Origin: Lacticaseibacillus rhamnosus
Lineage (GTDB): Bacteria; Bacillota; Bacilli; Lactobacillales; Lactobacillaceae
Assembly: GCF_900636965.1 (NCBI RefSeq)
Contig: NZ_LR134331.1
Location: 806,001-870,000, forward strand
Length of the DNA stretch: 64,000 bases
Direction: 5' to 3'
Shown: in pieces, positions 21,721 to 34,579 of the stretch
Layout: each line of letters begins with the position of its first letter
Numbering within the stretch: the stretch's first letter is position 1
The notes under the pieces: model-generated
The model's input: only the letters and a program-made list of their open reading frames with translations
What the model was told of the DNA's origin: nothing
Databases searched by the model: none
Program-made: the position numbers and the translations under genes

Positions 21721-22893
21721 TTAGCCGATGTGGCTGGCCATGAACGCGCGCAATCGCTTAACGGCTTCTTGAAGATCGGTCATTGATGCCGCGTAACTGA
21801 TTCGGATATAACCTTCGCCGCCGGGGCCAAAAGCGGTACCTGAAATCAGAGCTAACTTCTGTTCATGTGCCAAGGCGTGCGTAAATTCGCGTGAGCTTAG
21901 ATGCAGTTGGGTCGGAATTTTTGCAAAAAGATAAAAGGCACCATCAGGACGAGCCACGCTAAAGCCCATGTCGATGAGGGCGGCATAAACAAAATCACGG
22001 CGTTTAACGTAAGCTGCTTTCATCACCTGAGCATCGTCTGCACCGTTCGTCAGAGCTTCAATACCAGCGCGCTGGGCAATGGTCGTTGCGGCAGTCACAA
22101 GATATTGGTGCACCTTTTTGGCTTGCGCGATTAACTGCTGGGGACCCATCAAAAAGCCAATTCGCCAGCCGGTCATTGCATGTGATTTAGACAGACCGTT
22201 GACAATAAATGTACGATCGTAGGCAAATTGTCCCATGGATACATGCGGCTCACCATAAGTCAGTTCAGAATAAATTTCGTCACAGATAATGTAGAGGTTA
22301 TGTTTAGCGGCGATGTCCGCAATGGCCTTTACTTCTGCCGCCCGATACGTGACACCGGTGGGATTGCTTGGATAGTTAAGGATAATGCCTTTGATTTTAG
22401 CATCAGGATTTGCAGTGATGGTGGCCTCAATGAGTTCTGGGGTCAAAACAAAGTCGGTTTTACTCGTATCCATATAAAGCGGCGTAACGTGATTCAGCGT
22501 CAGAAGCGGAATGTAGCCCGGATAAATTGGTGACGGAACCAGCATAGCATCACCCGGATCACTGATCGTCGTAATAGCGGTTGCCAGTGCTTCAGTGGCC
22601 CCGACTGTCACCAGAATTTCATCTGTAGCCTGATAGTCAGTGCCATATTTCGTTTTAAAAAAATGTTGTGCGGCTTCGCGTAACTCCGGATCACCAACCA
22701 TCCCGGTATAATGCGAGTAATTTTCCTGAATGGCTTTGATCCCGGCTTGCTTAACATGTTCCGGGGTGTTGAAATCAGGTTCGCCTAGCGTCAGTTTCAA
22801 AATACCGGGAATATCACTGACACTTTCGTCAAATTGTCGAATCTCACTAACCTCGATGGCAGGTAGTTGTTCGTTTAAAGGTTGCAATGTCAT
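21721..22893 (-). CDS. Class I/II pyridoxal-phosphate aminotransferase (PatA/AspC-like)
   Basis: 390 residues from ATG 22893, which has AAGGAGA 7 bases upstream; a longer ORF to 22926 has no such site. Fold type I landmarks: NYPSNPTGVTY (substrate and PLP binding), CDEIYSELTYG (Asp to the PLP ring nitrogen), the Schiff-base lysine in NGLSKSHAMTGWRIGF, and the C-terminal YIRISYA arginine for the substrate carboxylate. It transfers amino groups between amino acids and 2-oxo acids in the cytosol; an aromatic or N-acetyl-diaminopimelate substrate is possible. Confidence 0.88.
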   Translation of the reverse strand: MTLQPLNEQLPAIEVSEIRQFDESVSDIPGILKLTLGEPDFNTPEHVKQAGIKAIQENYSHYTGMVGDPELREAAQHFFKTKYGTDYQATDEILVTVGATEALATAITTISDPGDAMLVPSPIYPGYIPLLTLNHVTPLYMDTSKTDFVLTPELIEATITANPDAKIKGIILNYPSNPTGVTYRAAEVKAIADIAAKHNLYIICDEIYSELTYGEPHVSMGQFAYDRTFIVNGLSKSHAMTGWRIGFLMGPQQLIAQAKKVHQYLVTAATTIAQRAGIEALTNGADDAQVMKAAYVKRRDFVYAALIDMGFSVARPDGAFYLFAKIPTQLHLSSREFTHALAHEQKLALISGTAFGPGGEGYIRISYAASMTDLQEAVKRLRAFMASHIG

Positions 22894-22910
22894 ACAAATC
22901 TCCTTAATAA

Positions 22911-23005
22911 AGTAAGCGCGAGCCAACCCGATTTCTGGGCAGGAGAGCGCATTATGATGTAAACGCGAACCGATGCGGTTAGAAGTCGGAGTTAGACGGC
23001 TACCA
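22911..23005. repeat. Degenerate copies of the palindromic repeat
   Basis: First a short form: TAAGCGCGAGCC, a CCC/GGG mini-hairpin, then GGAGAGCGCATT. Next to it is a left half (GCGAACCGATGCGGTTAGAAG) matching the start of the full element at 23758. The promoter region of the downstream ykuJ gene follows, with no ORF. Confidence 0.55.
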
Positions 23006-23190
23006 CTAAAAGATTGCCTAACTGACTTTTACGCCGGCAAACGCGTTATAATAGCATGCAAATAGCATAGTCCATTTGCCTATCGACACGCAACGTCATA
23101 AAAGTAGAATTCAAAGTGATATTTCTCCCACAGAGGCGACGGTTTATGCTAAGCTATTTCTTGAAATAGGAAAAATTAGGAGGCCATTTT

Positions 23191-23472
23191 ATGAAACAAT
23201 CACAGCTCGTGGCCATCATCAAACGCCTTGAAGCCATGCAGGCAGGCGATGGCGAGGCACAGTCACGCCGCTTCGAAAAAAATGGTGATGAAAAGGGCCT
23301 CGTGACGTACGATCCCAAGACCGAAACTTACGAACTTGAAGAATTAGGCACTCACCAGACGTTCCAGTTTGATAATATCGATCTTGCGGCCATGGAAATC
23401 TATGATCTAATGGATTTTGATGAAGACGAGGGCACTAACGGTACTGATAGTAGCGATCAGGCTCAAGCTTGA
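23191..23472 (+). CDS. ykuJ: YkuJ family small protein
   Basis: 93 residues, AGGAGG site 8 bases upstream. It matches the YkuJ/DUF1797 family: an N-terminal QLVAIIKRLEAM helix, the EARSRRFEKNG-like strand, and FDNIDLAAMEIYDLM. A poorly conserved acidic, Ser/Gln-rich tail of about 20 residues follows. The family fold is known from structures; its function is not. Monocistronic. Confidence 0.8.
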   Translation: MKQSQLVAIIKRLEAMQAGDGEAQSRRFEKNGDEKGLVTYDPKTETYELEELGTHQTFQFDNIDLAAMEIYDLMDFDEDEGTNGTDSSDQAQA

Positions 23473-23479
23473 GTTCTGA

Positions 23480-23511
23480 GTAAAGCGGACTTGCGAAGGT
23501 TCGCTTTTTCT
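23480..23511 (+). terminator. Terminator of ykuJ
   Basis: AAAGCG-GAC...GTT-CGCTTTTT hairpin, 8 bases after the stop codon. Confidence 0.65.
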
Positions 23512-23718
23512 GTGTGAATCTTTTCTGATTTGATGGATCAGTAGTATGAAATTTGACTGATGTTGAGTTAAATGGCGGTTGACGCGCACCGCCTTGCTCA
23601 AACGCATTCAAATGTAGGCTATTGATAGGCTGTTGAGTAGATACCTGTATCAGTTTCAACAAGCTCGAGAGAAAGACTGCCACATTGCGAATGGCCGATT
23701 TGAACTGAAAAGCGTTAG

Positions 23719-23755
23719 GCCGTGTTTGTCACTAAAATGACATCGCGGCTTTTTA
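23719..23755 (+). terminator. Second hairpin terminator in the ykuJ-ltaS gap
   Basis: GCCG/CGGC and GTCA/TGAC pairs around an ACTAAAAT-type loop, followed by five T. No gene is visible between this and the ykuJ terminator; the interval 23512-23718 shows nothing. Confidence 0.55.
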
Positions 23756-23757
23756 GT

Positions 23758-23873
23758 AAGCGCGAGCCGGCGCGGTTAGAGACCGAAGTGTAAGCGGCCT
23801 CGCGCGTGATGGCCGGTCTTTGGCCATTGCGCGCGAGGTCCTTACATGCAGGTCTCTGCGCCGGGGAGCGCGT
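23758..23873. repeat. Full-length palindromic repeat element, copy A
   Basis: About 115 bases that fold almost end to end: GCGC...GCGC outer, CCGGCGC with GCGCCGG, GAGACC with GGTCTC, a TGTAAG/CTTACA arm, CCTCGCGC with GCGCGAGG, and apical ATGGCC/GGCCAT. Copy B at 32044-32160 has the same architecture with compensatory changes. No ORF inside. Confidence 0.75.
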
Positions 23874-24094
23874 TAGGAGATAGGCGGTTTACAAAGGATC
23901 AATTTTAAACCGTTGAAAAGATTTAAACACTTGGCAACGAGCCACTAACTTGAATGACGTGGTTTTAAGGCTTCTTTAAGATTGCGGTTGATTCGACTGT
24001 AATCGGCATTGAAAGTTTGTCTTTTAAGGAATGAGCGGTTATCCTAGCGAATGTGCTATACTTTTGACATTAAACAATGACTTGGAGGCTCCAC

Positions 24095-26188
24095 ATGAAC
24101 CAGATCGGCGCTAAAATTCGAGGATTTTTCAATACCAGACTCGGTTTTCTGGTACTTGCCATTGTCTTATTCTGGGCAAAAACTTATTGGGCATATCAAG
24201 CTAAATTCAACTTAGGGGTCACTGGTAGCTTTCAGCATTTAATTCTGGCAGTTAATCCGATTCCGACAACGCTTTTTCTTTTTGGGATTGCTTTATATAT
24301 GTCGGGACGTAAATCGTATGTCACGATGCTGATTATCGATGCCCTGACGTCGGTTTGGCTTTTTGCTAATGTACTTTATTATCGGGAATTTTCCGACTTT
24401 CTGACTTTTGCTTTAATCAAAGGATCAGGTGCGGTTTCCAATAACTTGAACAAGGGAATTATGGGGATCGTTCAGCCGACAGACTTTCTTGTGTTTGTCG
24501 ATGTTCTATTTTTGATTTTACTGTTAGCTTTCAAGGTTATTCGGATGGATATCCGCCCGATCAAAAAGCGGTTTGCACTGGGAGTTTCGCTGCTGGCAGT
24601 GTTAATGTTTGGGGCGAATCTGGCTATGGCTTATAGCGATCGTTCCGGACTGTTGACGCGCACGTTTGACAATAACTACATTGTGAAATATCTGGGTCTC
24701 AATGCCTATACTGTTGTTGACGGGGTCAAAACTGCCAGCAATAGTGCAACGAAGGCAAACGCTGATTCGAGTGATGTCAAATCCGTACTGAATTATCTCA
24801 ATAAGAATCGTGTTACCCCGAACGCAGAATATACCGGTGTGGCAAAAGGTAAGAATGTTTTTGTCATCCACTTGGAAAGCCTGCAGCAATTTATGATTGA
24901 CTTCAAATGGGATGGACAGGAAGTCACTCCGAATCTCAATAAGCTCTATCATGAATCAGACACACTATCTTTTGACAACTTCTTTAACCAAGTTGGTCAA
25001 GGGAAAACGGCTGATGCGGAAATGATGATGGAAAATTCATTGTTTGGGTTGCCTGAAGGGGCGGCCATGGTAACTGACGGGACGACGAACACTTTCCAGG
25101 CGGCACCAGCAATCTTAGATCAGCAGGGTTACACAACCGCTTCGTTCCATGGGGATGTACCAAGTTTCTGGAACCGTGATAACACCTATAAGTCTTGGGG
25201 ATACGACTATTTCTTTTCTAAGAGTTACTTCTCAAGTGGGAAAAATTATGATGTCGGCTATGGGTTGAAGGACAAGATTTTCCTGAAAGATTCAGCGCAG
25301 TACATCGAACAACTGCCGCAGCCATTTTATGCCAAAATGATTACGGTCACGAATCACTATCCTTACACACTGGACAAGGAAAATCAGACCATCAGTAAGA
25401 CCGACACTGGCGATGATACCGTTGATGGTTATGTCCAGACAGCCCGTTATCTCGATGAAGCAATTGGTGAATTCTTTGACTGGCTGAAGGAAACCGGACT
25501 GTACGATAAGTCAATGATTGTTCTCTACGGTGATCATTATGGGATTTCAAACAACCATAAAAAAGCCATGGCCAAGTTAACCAACATTACCGGTTTTAAT
25601 GACTATGACAATGCCATGTATCAACGCGTACCATTTATGATTCACATGCCAGGACTAAAAGGCGGCATTAATCACACATATGGCGGTGAAATTGATGCCT
25701 TGCCGACAATATTGAACCTGTTAGGCGTTAAGGACAATGATACGGTTCAGTTTGGTTCAGATTTGCTCTCCGCTAATCATCCGCAAACAGTTGCGTTCAG
25801 AAATGGTGATTTCGTCACACCTGATTTCACTAAGGTAGGCAGTCAATACTTTAATACCAGCACAGGGAAGAAAATCACCAAGCTATCCCCAAGCCAAAAG
25901 AAAACGGTTGACGCTGCCACTAACCGTGTGACAACGGAACTGTCCTTATCTGATCGCGTCATCAATGGTGATCTGCTGAGATTCTACACGCCGAGCGGAT
26001 TTAAGAAGGTCGATCGTAGCGATTTTTCGTATAAGCTGACCGATACGAAAAAGAAGCTCAAAGCCGCCCAGAAGAAAGGTACAAGCTTGAAAGCAGAAAA
26101 TAAGGGTAAATCGGTGGCAAATGAATATAAGACCGATGCGCCAGAGCTTAAAAGCGATGATGACGAAAGTAGTAGCGAATCCAAATAA
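24095..26188 (+). CDS. ltaS: Lipoteichoic acid synthase (LtaS family)
   Basis: 697 residues from ATG 24095 (TTGGAGGCT upstream; ATG 24077 precedes the ribosome site). About five N-terminal membrane helices (residues 1-200) are followed by an extracellular sulfatase-like domain: EslqqF glutamate in HLESLQQFMIDF, the catalytic threonine in VGQGKTADAEMMMENSLFG, SWGYDYFFSKSYF, and metal ligands in YGDHYGISNNHK. It polymerises glycerol-phosphate from phosphatidylglycerol onto the glycolipid anchor. The C-terminal 60 residues are Lys/Ser/Asp-rich, probably wall-associated. The glycolipid enzymes encoded at 18.3-21.6 kb make the substrate. Confidence 0.9.
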   Translation: MNQIGAKIRGFFNTRLGFLVLAIVLFWAKTYWAYQAKFNLGVTGSFQHLILAVNPIPTTLFLFGIALYMSGRKSYVTMLIIDALTSVWLFANVLYYREFSDFLTFALIKGSGAVSNNLNKGIMGIVQPTDFLVFVDVLFLILLLAFKVIRMDIRPIKKRFALGVSLLAVLMFGANLAMAYSDRSGLLTRTFDNNYIVKYLGLNAYTVVDGVKTASNSATKANADSSDVKSVLNYLNKNRVTPNAEYTGVAKGKNVFVIHLESLQQFMIDFKWDGQEVTPNLNKLYHESDTLSFDNFFNQVGQGKTADAEMMMENSLFGLPEGAAMVTDGTTNTFQAAPAILDQQGYTTASFHGDVPSFWNRDNTYKSWGYDYFFSKSYFSSGKNYDVGYGLKDKIFLKDSAQYIEQLPQPFYAKMITVTNHYPYTLDKENQTISKTDTGDDTVDGYVQTARYLDEAIGEFFDWLKETGLYDKSMIVLYGDHYGISNNHKKAMAKLTNITGFNDYDNAMYQRVPFMIHMPGLKGGINHTYGGEIDALPTILNLLGVKDNDTVQFGSDLLSANHPQTVAFRNGDFVTPDFTKVGSQYFNTSTGKKITKLSPSQKKTVDAATNRVTTELSLSDRVINGDLLRFYTPSGFKKVDRSDFSYKLTDTKKKLKAAQKKGTSLKAENKGKSVANEYKTDAPELKSDDDESSSESK

Positions 26189-26203
26189 GCGACTAAACCT
26201 TTT

Positions 26204-26232
26204 CGACAGTGTCTTTTTAGGCACTGTTTTTT
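26204..26232 (+). terminator. Terminator of ltaS
   Basis: CAGTGTC/GCACTG hairpin followed by seven T. Confidence 0.8.
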
Positions 26233-26399
26233 TGGACTGATATGAAGCTAAATTTAAGCGATAATTGGTAACACATGCATTTAGTGTACTTTTGAATTTT
26301 GAAATTTTCTAAACATTTGTAAGTGAAAAGGTTATGCTAAATTAGAAAAAAGCGTACAATTTTACTAGATGATAATAGTTACAAATTAGGAGGCTGACG

Positions 26400-26840
26400 A
26401 TGAATCAGGCAGTTTATAACAAAACAATTAACTTGCTCAAAGCAAAGCAGATTCGGGTCACCCCGCAGCGCGAGGCGATCATTTCCTATATGATCGACAG
26501 TACGGCACACCCGACAGCTGAAATGATTTATGCAAAACTATCGCCACAGTTTCCACATATGAGTGTCGCAACCGTATACAACAATTTACGTCTACTGGTG
26601 GATCTTAATTTAGTTGAGGAAATGTCGTCTAATGATGCGGCGACTCATTTTGATTTCCCGATTGAGCCACACTACCATGCGATTTGTACCAACTGCGGTA
26701 AGATTTTTGACTTCACTTACCCAGGGGTCACGGATGTGGAGGCAGTGGCAGCTAAAAAAACCGGTTTCAAAGTCAGTGGACATCATCTCGAGGTTTACGG
26801 TATTTGTCCCGAGTGTCAGATTAAACTGGGTATGAAATAA
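26400..26840 (+). CDS. perR: Peroxide-responsive Fur-family repressor PerR
   Basis: 146 residues, TTAGGAGGC site. Winged-helix domain RVTPQREAIISYM, HPTAEMIYAKLSPQFPHMSVATVYNNLRLL, then the metal/dimer domain: HFDF and HYHAICTNCG with the first CxxC, DFTYPG, and YGICPECQ with the second CxxC. Overall resemblance is closest to Bacillus PerR, including the His/Asp regulatory-metal ligands. It should repress peroxide-defence genes until H2O2 oxidises the Fe-bound histidines. No unambiguous PerR box is seen in its own promoter. Confidence 0.85.
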   Translation: MNQAVYNKTINLLKAKQIRVTPQREAIISYMIDSTAHPTAEMIYAKLSPQFPHMSVATVYNNLRLLVDLNLVEEMSSNDAATHFDFPIEPHYHAICTNCGKIFDFTYPGVTDVEAVAAKKTGFKVSGHHLEVYGICPECQIKLGMK

Positions 26841-26892
26841 GCCTACGTTACTGTTCGGATGGCCACGCTTTAAAATGAGATTTTATTTAGAC

Positions 26893-26926
26893 ACAGCTAT
26901 CAAGCATAAGTGATGGCTGTTTTTAT
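26893..26926 (+). terminator. Terminator of perR
   Basis: ACAGCTATCA...TGATGGCTGT with a following T-run (one G-U-type mismatch). Confidence 0.7.
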
Positions 26927-27029
26927 TTGGCGATAGACGCTGCAAAGGATAAGTCACCGTAATATCTAACGTGCAATGATCCTGTGCTTTGAGCAACGTC
27001 AATCAAGCAAGACTTTTTTGAAAAAATGC

Positions 27030-27058
27030 TTGCGCCTCAACCGGCTTGCTGGTATTAT
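27030..27058 (+). promoter_or_regulatory. rrn2 promoter P1
   Basis: TTGCGC, 17-base spacer, TATTAT. It lies where rrn1 has its own unrelated P1, so the two operons share P2 but not P1. Confidence 0.55.
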
Positions 27059-27147
27059 ATTATTGCTGTCAAAAAGCAGATCCCTTTTTGGGGTAAAGAT
27101 AAAAATAGTCATGAATAAAACATATGAAGCGTTTTTAACAAAAAATG

Positions 27148-27174
27148 TTGACATGATATGCTGATCATGATAAT
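27148..27174 (+). promoter_or_regulatory. rrn2 promoter P2
   Basis: TTGACA, 15 bases, GATAAT, identical to rrn1 P2. The identity of the two operons starts at this point. Confidence 0.65.
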
Positions 27175-27332
27175 CTATCAAAGTTGTCTTTTGACAAAGT
27201 AGTCCTTTGAAAACTGAACAAAGTTTCGTTTAAATGTGCAGGGTCCTTGATACTTCGGTATCGAGGCAAAAAGTAACATTTGCGAAGTCAATTCGCTAGA
27301 ACAACAAATCGAGCTATTCGAACAGCTCATAT

Positions 27333-28909
<1,577 letters not shown>

Positions 28910-29122
28910 AACAGACTGAAAGTCTGACGGAAACCTGCACACACGAAACTTTGTTTAGTTTTGAGGGGATTACCCTCAAGCACCCTAGCGGGTGCGACTT
29001 TGTTCTTTGAAAACTGGATATCATTGTTGTAAATGTTTTAAATTGCCGAGAACACAGCGTATTTGTATGAGTTTCTAATAATAGAAATTCGCATCGCATA
29101 ACCGCTGACGCAAGTCAGTACA

Positions 29123-32040
<2,918 letters not shown>

Positions 32041-32043
32041 GTA

Positions 32044-32160
32044 AGAGCGCGAGCAGTCGCGATTAGAAACCGGAGCATAAGCGGGCCTGAGCGTGATGGC
32101 CGGTCTTTGGCCATTGCGGTCAGGGTCCTTATGCGGAGGTTTCTGCGACTGGGAGCGCGT
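32044..32160. repeat. Full-length palindromic repeat element, copy B, inside the 23S-5S spacer of rrn2
   Basis: Architecture as copy A at 23758: AGCGCGAG, CAGTCGC with GCGACTG, GAAACC with GGTTTC, CATAAG with CTTATG, CCTGA with TCAGG, and the same 25-base apical block ATGGCC...GGCCAT. It makes the spacer 87 bases longer than in rrn1, which has only a mini-hairpin there. It lies between the 23S 3' end and the 3' strand of the pre-23S processing stem (32187-32217), so it is transcribed with every rRNA precursor. Confidence 0.8.
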
Positions 32161-32237
32161 TTCGATGAACAAATACGCGTCATCGGCAAAACCAACAACA
32201 ATGATAGCCAGTTTTGAGAGCGCAAAGTTCTCATAAG

Positions 32238-32354
32238 TGTGGTGGCGATAGCAAGAAGGATACACCTGTTCCCATGCCGAACACAGAAGTTAAGCTTCTT
32301 CACGCCGAGAGTAGTTGGTGGGAAACTGCCTGCGAGGGTAGGAAGCTGCCACGC
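32238..32354 (+). rRNA. rrf: 5S ribosomal RNA (rrn2)
   Basis: 117 bases, identical to the rrn1 copy; offset here is 20,111 because of the longer spacer. Confidence 0.96.
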
Positions 32355-32361
32355 TGTTTAT

Positions 32362-32434
32362 TCCGGTTTAGCTCAGTTGGTAGAGCACCTGACTGTTAAT
32401 CAGGTTGTCGTCAGTTCGAGCCTGACAACCGGAG
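32362..32434 (+). tRNA. tRNA-Asn (GUU)
   Basis: Acceptor TCCGGTT/AACCGGA, anticodon GTT, 7 bases after 5S. Confidence 0.95.
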
Positions 32435-32442
32435 TTTTTTAT

Positions 32443-32532
32443 GGAGAGTTGTCCGAGAGGCTGAAGGAGCATGGTTGGAAACCATGTATACGGGTTTTGC
32501 CTGTATCAAGGGTTCGAATCCCTTACTCTCCG
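32443..32532 (+). tRNA. tRNA-Ser (GGA)
   Basis: Class II tRNA, acceptor GGAGAGT/ACTCTCC, anticodon GGA. Last host gene before the prophage integrase and a possible integration target. Confidence 0.95.
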
Positions 32533-32562
32533 TTTTTATGCTTCTAGATGCTTTCTATAGCT

Positions 32563-32599
32563 TCCCGGAATGCTGGTATAAAGGCATTTCGGGATTTTT
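32563..32599 (+). terminator. Terminator of the rrn2-tRNA unit
   Basis: TCCCGGAATGC pairs with GCATTTCGGGA (one mismatch/wobble) and is followed by five T. Confidence 0.8.
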
Positions 32600-32653
32600 G
32601 TTTCCTTTTATTTTCGGTTGTTTTTTTCCTCCGGTGCACAAAATGTGCACAAG

Positions 32654-33781
32654 CTAAAGTCTAGAAAGTGCTTGTAGCGTCTGGGATACCTGCTCTTTTC
32701 TTTGATCTTCAAGAAGATGAGCGTAGACTTTTTGAGTGATCATTGTATTGGCATGCCCAAGTCTTTTTGAAATATAGTTAATGTCAACGTGATTGGCAAT
32801 CAAATAGGAAACGTGAGTGTGTCTAAGCCCGTGGAAAGTAATCGCGGGGGAAATGTCTAGAGCCTTCTCGATCGTCCTTAGATCCTTATTAATTGCCGTG
32901 CTCGATAGCATGTTATGCCGTATGCTGCGAAATAATAGTTGTTTGCTATCACGATATCCCTGAGCAACGTATACCTCTTGCTGTTCCTTCTTGAGACGTA
33001 AAAGCAAGTCTGCAAGTTCTCTCGTGATGTCGATGTCACGTACACTTGATTTGTTCTTAGTAGCCGCAAAGCCGCTGCCATATCTGTGATCCCACGTTCT
33101 AGTAATGTGCACAACGTGTTTTTTAAGATCAACATGATCCCACGTGAGCCCAAGAACTTCAGAATACCTAGCTCCGGTCAGTGCCCCGGTTGCGATGATG
33201 TAGTAAGCAATATGCTCGTAGTCTGCAAATTCTAGGCAGTAATTGACGAGCTTGCGCAAATCCTTTACTTGCAAATATTTGATGATTCCTGCTTGGCCTT
33301 CATTACCAGTGAGGACAACGTTATGAGTGAAGTTAGTATATATTATTTGGTCATCGACGGCAGAATCAGCCATTGAGCGAACATAGCCATTCAATTTGCT
33401 GACTGTATCTTTAGCCCTTTTTTTGCCAAACTCATTGATAAATCCCTGCCAGTCTGATTTTGAAATTGATTTTAGTTCACGGCTTTCGCCCCAGTAGGCT
33501 AATAACTGTTTACGAATTGTTTTATACCGGGCTTCGGTGATACGAGAATGCTTACCAGATTTGTACAGCTCAATCCATTTGTCCCAGTAGTCGATTAACG
33601 TTATCTTGTTAAGATCCAAATTTGCACCGCGATTATGCTGACGTTCGACTTCGGTTGCCGCTATATCAGCAGCTTTTTTTGAGGGGAAGCCGCCTTTGTT
33701 GACATACTTGCGTGTTCCATCATTATCCTTGTAAGAGACACGATATTGCCATTTTTTGCCACGTTTACTAATACTGGCCAC
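32654..33781 (-). CDS. int: Phage tyrosine recombinase (integrase)
   Basis: 375 residues from GTG 33781, with AAGGAGG 7 bases upstream. Three domains: an N-terminal AP2-like arm-binding domain (ISKRGKKWQYRVSYKDNDGTRKYVNKGGF), a core-binding SAM-like domain (about 70-170) and the catalytic domain with GALTGARYSEVLGLTWDHVD (first Arg), ITFHGLRHTHVSYLI (His-x-x-Arg type) and the nucleophile tyrosine in TMITQKVYAHL. The gene end faces the tRNA-Ser/terminator, the usual position of attL beside int. The other junction is outside the window, so the exact attachment core cannot be read. Confidence 0.92.
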   Translation of the reverse strand: MASISKRGKKWQYRVSYKDNDGTRKYVNKGGFPSKKAADIAATEVERQHNRGANLDLNKITLIDYWDKWIELYKSGKHSRITEARYKTIRKQLLAYWGESRELKSISKSDWQGFINEFGKKRAKDTVSKLNGYVRSMADSAVDDQIIYTNFTHNVVLTGNEGQAGIIKYLQVKDLRKLVNYCLEFADYEHIAYYIIATGALTGARYSEVLGLTWDHVDLKKHVVHITRTWDHRYGSGFAATKNKSSVRDIDITRELADLLLRLKKEQQEVYVAQGYRDSKQLLFRSIRHNMLSSTAINKDLRTIEKALDISPAITFHGLRHTHVSYLIANHVDINYISKRLGHANTMITQKVYAHLLEDQRKEQVSQTLQALSRL

Positions 33782-33848
33782 ATTTACACCTCCTTGTGCT
33801 ACAATACAGACGGGTGCTATTGCACCTAACCATGCAGTCACGTTCTGT

Positions 33849-33886
33849 TAGGCGTCTACCCATTCGCTTGGGTAGGCGCTTTTTGT
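33849..33886 (+). terminator. Plus-strand terminator at the edge of the prophage
   Basis: GCGTCTACCC pairs with GGGTAGGCGC, followed by five T on the + strand. All surrounding genes are on the minus strand, so it would stop host read-through coming from rrn2/tRNA. Confidence 0.65.
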
Positions 33887-33888
33887 CG

Positions 33889-34152
33889 TTACTTTCTCCT
33901 ACTTGCTTTTTTCTTGTTAAGCGCCTCGTTTACGTTACTGAGTGGAATATCTTTGATGAATCGTTTCTCTCTAATTCTAGAAAAGGGGACAACGATCTTG
34001 TGGTTTAGTTCTGTTTTTTCTTTATCACTGAAGACTTCGGTGTTTGAAATGTCTAGGAGAACTGAGTGCTCATATTTTTTGATCGGTTCTCCTTCAAAAT
34101 TTTTCCAGGTTTTTTCGCCAAACTTATAAGAGCTTACTGTAACTGGCTTCAT
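33889..34152 (-). CDS. Small phage protein of unknown function
   Basis: 87 residues, GGAGGT 8 bases before ATG. Mixed charged protein ending in a basic KKKASRRK tail, with no membrane segment. It shares direction with int and lies in the lysogeny module. I do not recognise a family. An excisionase-like role is conceivable from size and position, but no winged-helix signature is evident. Confidence 0.6.
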   Translation of the reverse strand: MKPVTVSSYKFGEKTWKNFEGEPIKKYEHSVLLDISNTEVFSDKEKTELNHKIVVPFSRIREKRFIKDIPLSNVNEALNKKKASRRK

Positions 34153-34290
34153 AGGTTTTACCTCCTACAATCTGTGTGGCTTCTTTAATGTTTTGAAGAA
34201 GTAGGCGCTTTTCGTGATATAATTAAGTGAATGAAATTCATGAAAAAAGAAATTAGGTGAACCGTAATCATGATAAAGGAGGTTCTCCAA

Positions 34291-34512
34291 ATGGAAAATG
34301 GCATATATATCGTTGACGAAAAAGACGAAGTATGGGATATCGACGAAGCATCGGGCATGTATGGCATGTTTTCAAGTAAGCCCAATATTGGGCCAAACGA
34401 GGTTGCTGCACTTTTGTCTGGTAAGGCCCTTGTTGATCTTTCAGATGGTGAATATATTCACTGGATTCAGCTAACACCAGATGCTATCAAAACAGCCAGA
34501 TTGCGACAGTAG
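34291..34512 (+). CDS. Small acidic phage protein, opposite to neighbours
   Basis: 73 residues from ATG 34291 with AAAGGAGG 11 bases upstream; ATG 34270 lies before that site. Acidic (many Asp/Glu), with segments IYIVDEKDEVWDIDEASGMYGMF and NEVAALLSGKALVDLSDGEYIHWIQL. It is transcribed on the + strand against the surrounding lysogeny genes and has its own terminator. Function unknown; its expression from the prophage independent of CI would make it a moron-type gene. Confidence 0.6.
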   Translation: MENGIYIVDEKDEVWDIDEASGMYGMFSSKPNIGPNEVAALLSGKALVDLSDGEYIHWIQLTPDAIKTARLRQ

Positions 34513-34536
34513 TTACGTTTGACAGAAACAACTGTT

Positions 34537-34566
34537 CCTCGACCACAGCGGCCGGGGCTTTTTTGT
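34537..34566 (+). terminator. Terminator of the 34291 gene
   Basis: CCTCG...CGGGG-type stem followed by six T. The stem is short with wobble pairs. Confidence 0.5.
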
Positions 34567-34579
34567 ATCCAGTTCGCAC

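Noticed and set aside
32533-32653. Exact attL core for the prophage
   Set aside because: The right junction is outside the window, so no direct repeat can be identified; tRNA-Ser 3' end or the following terminator are equally possible.
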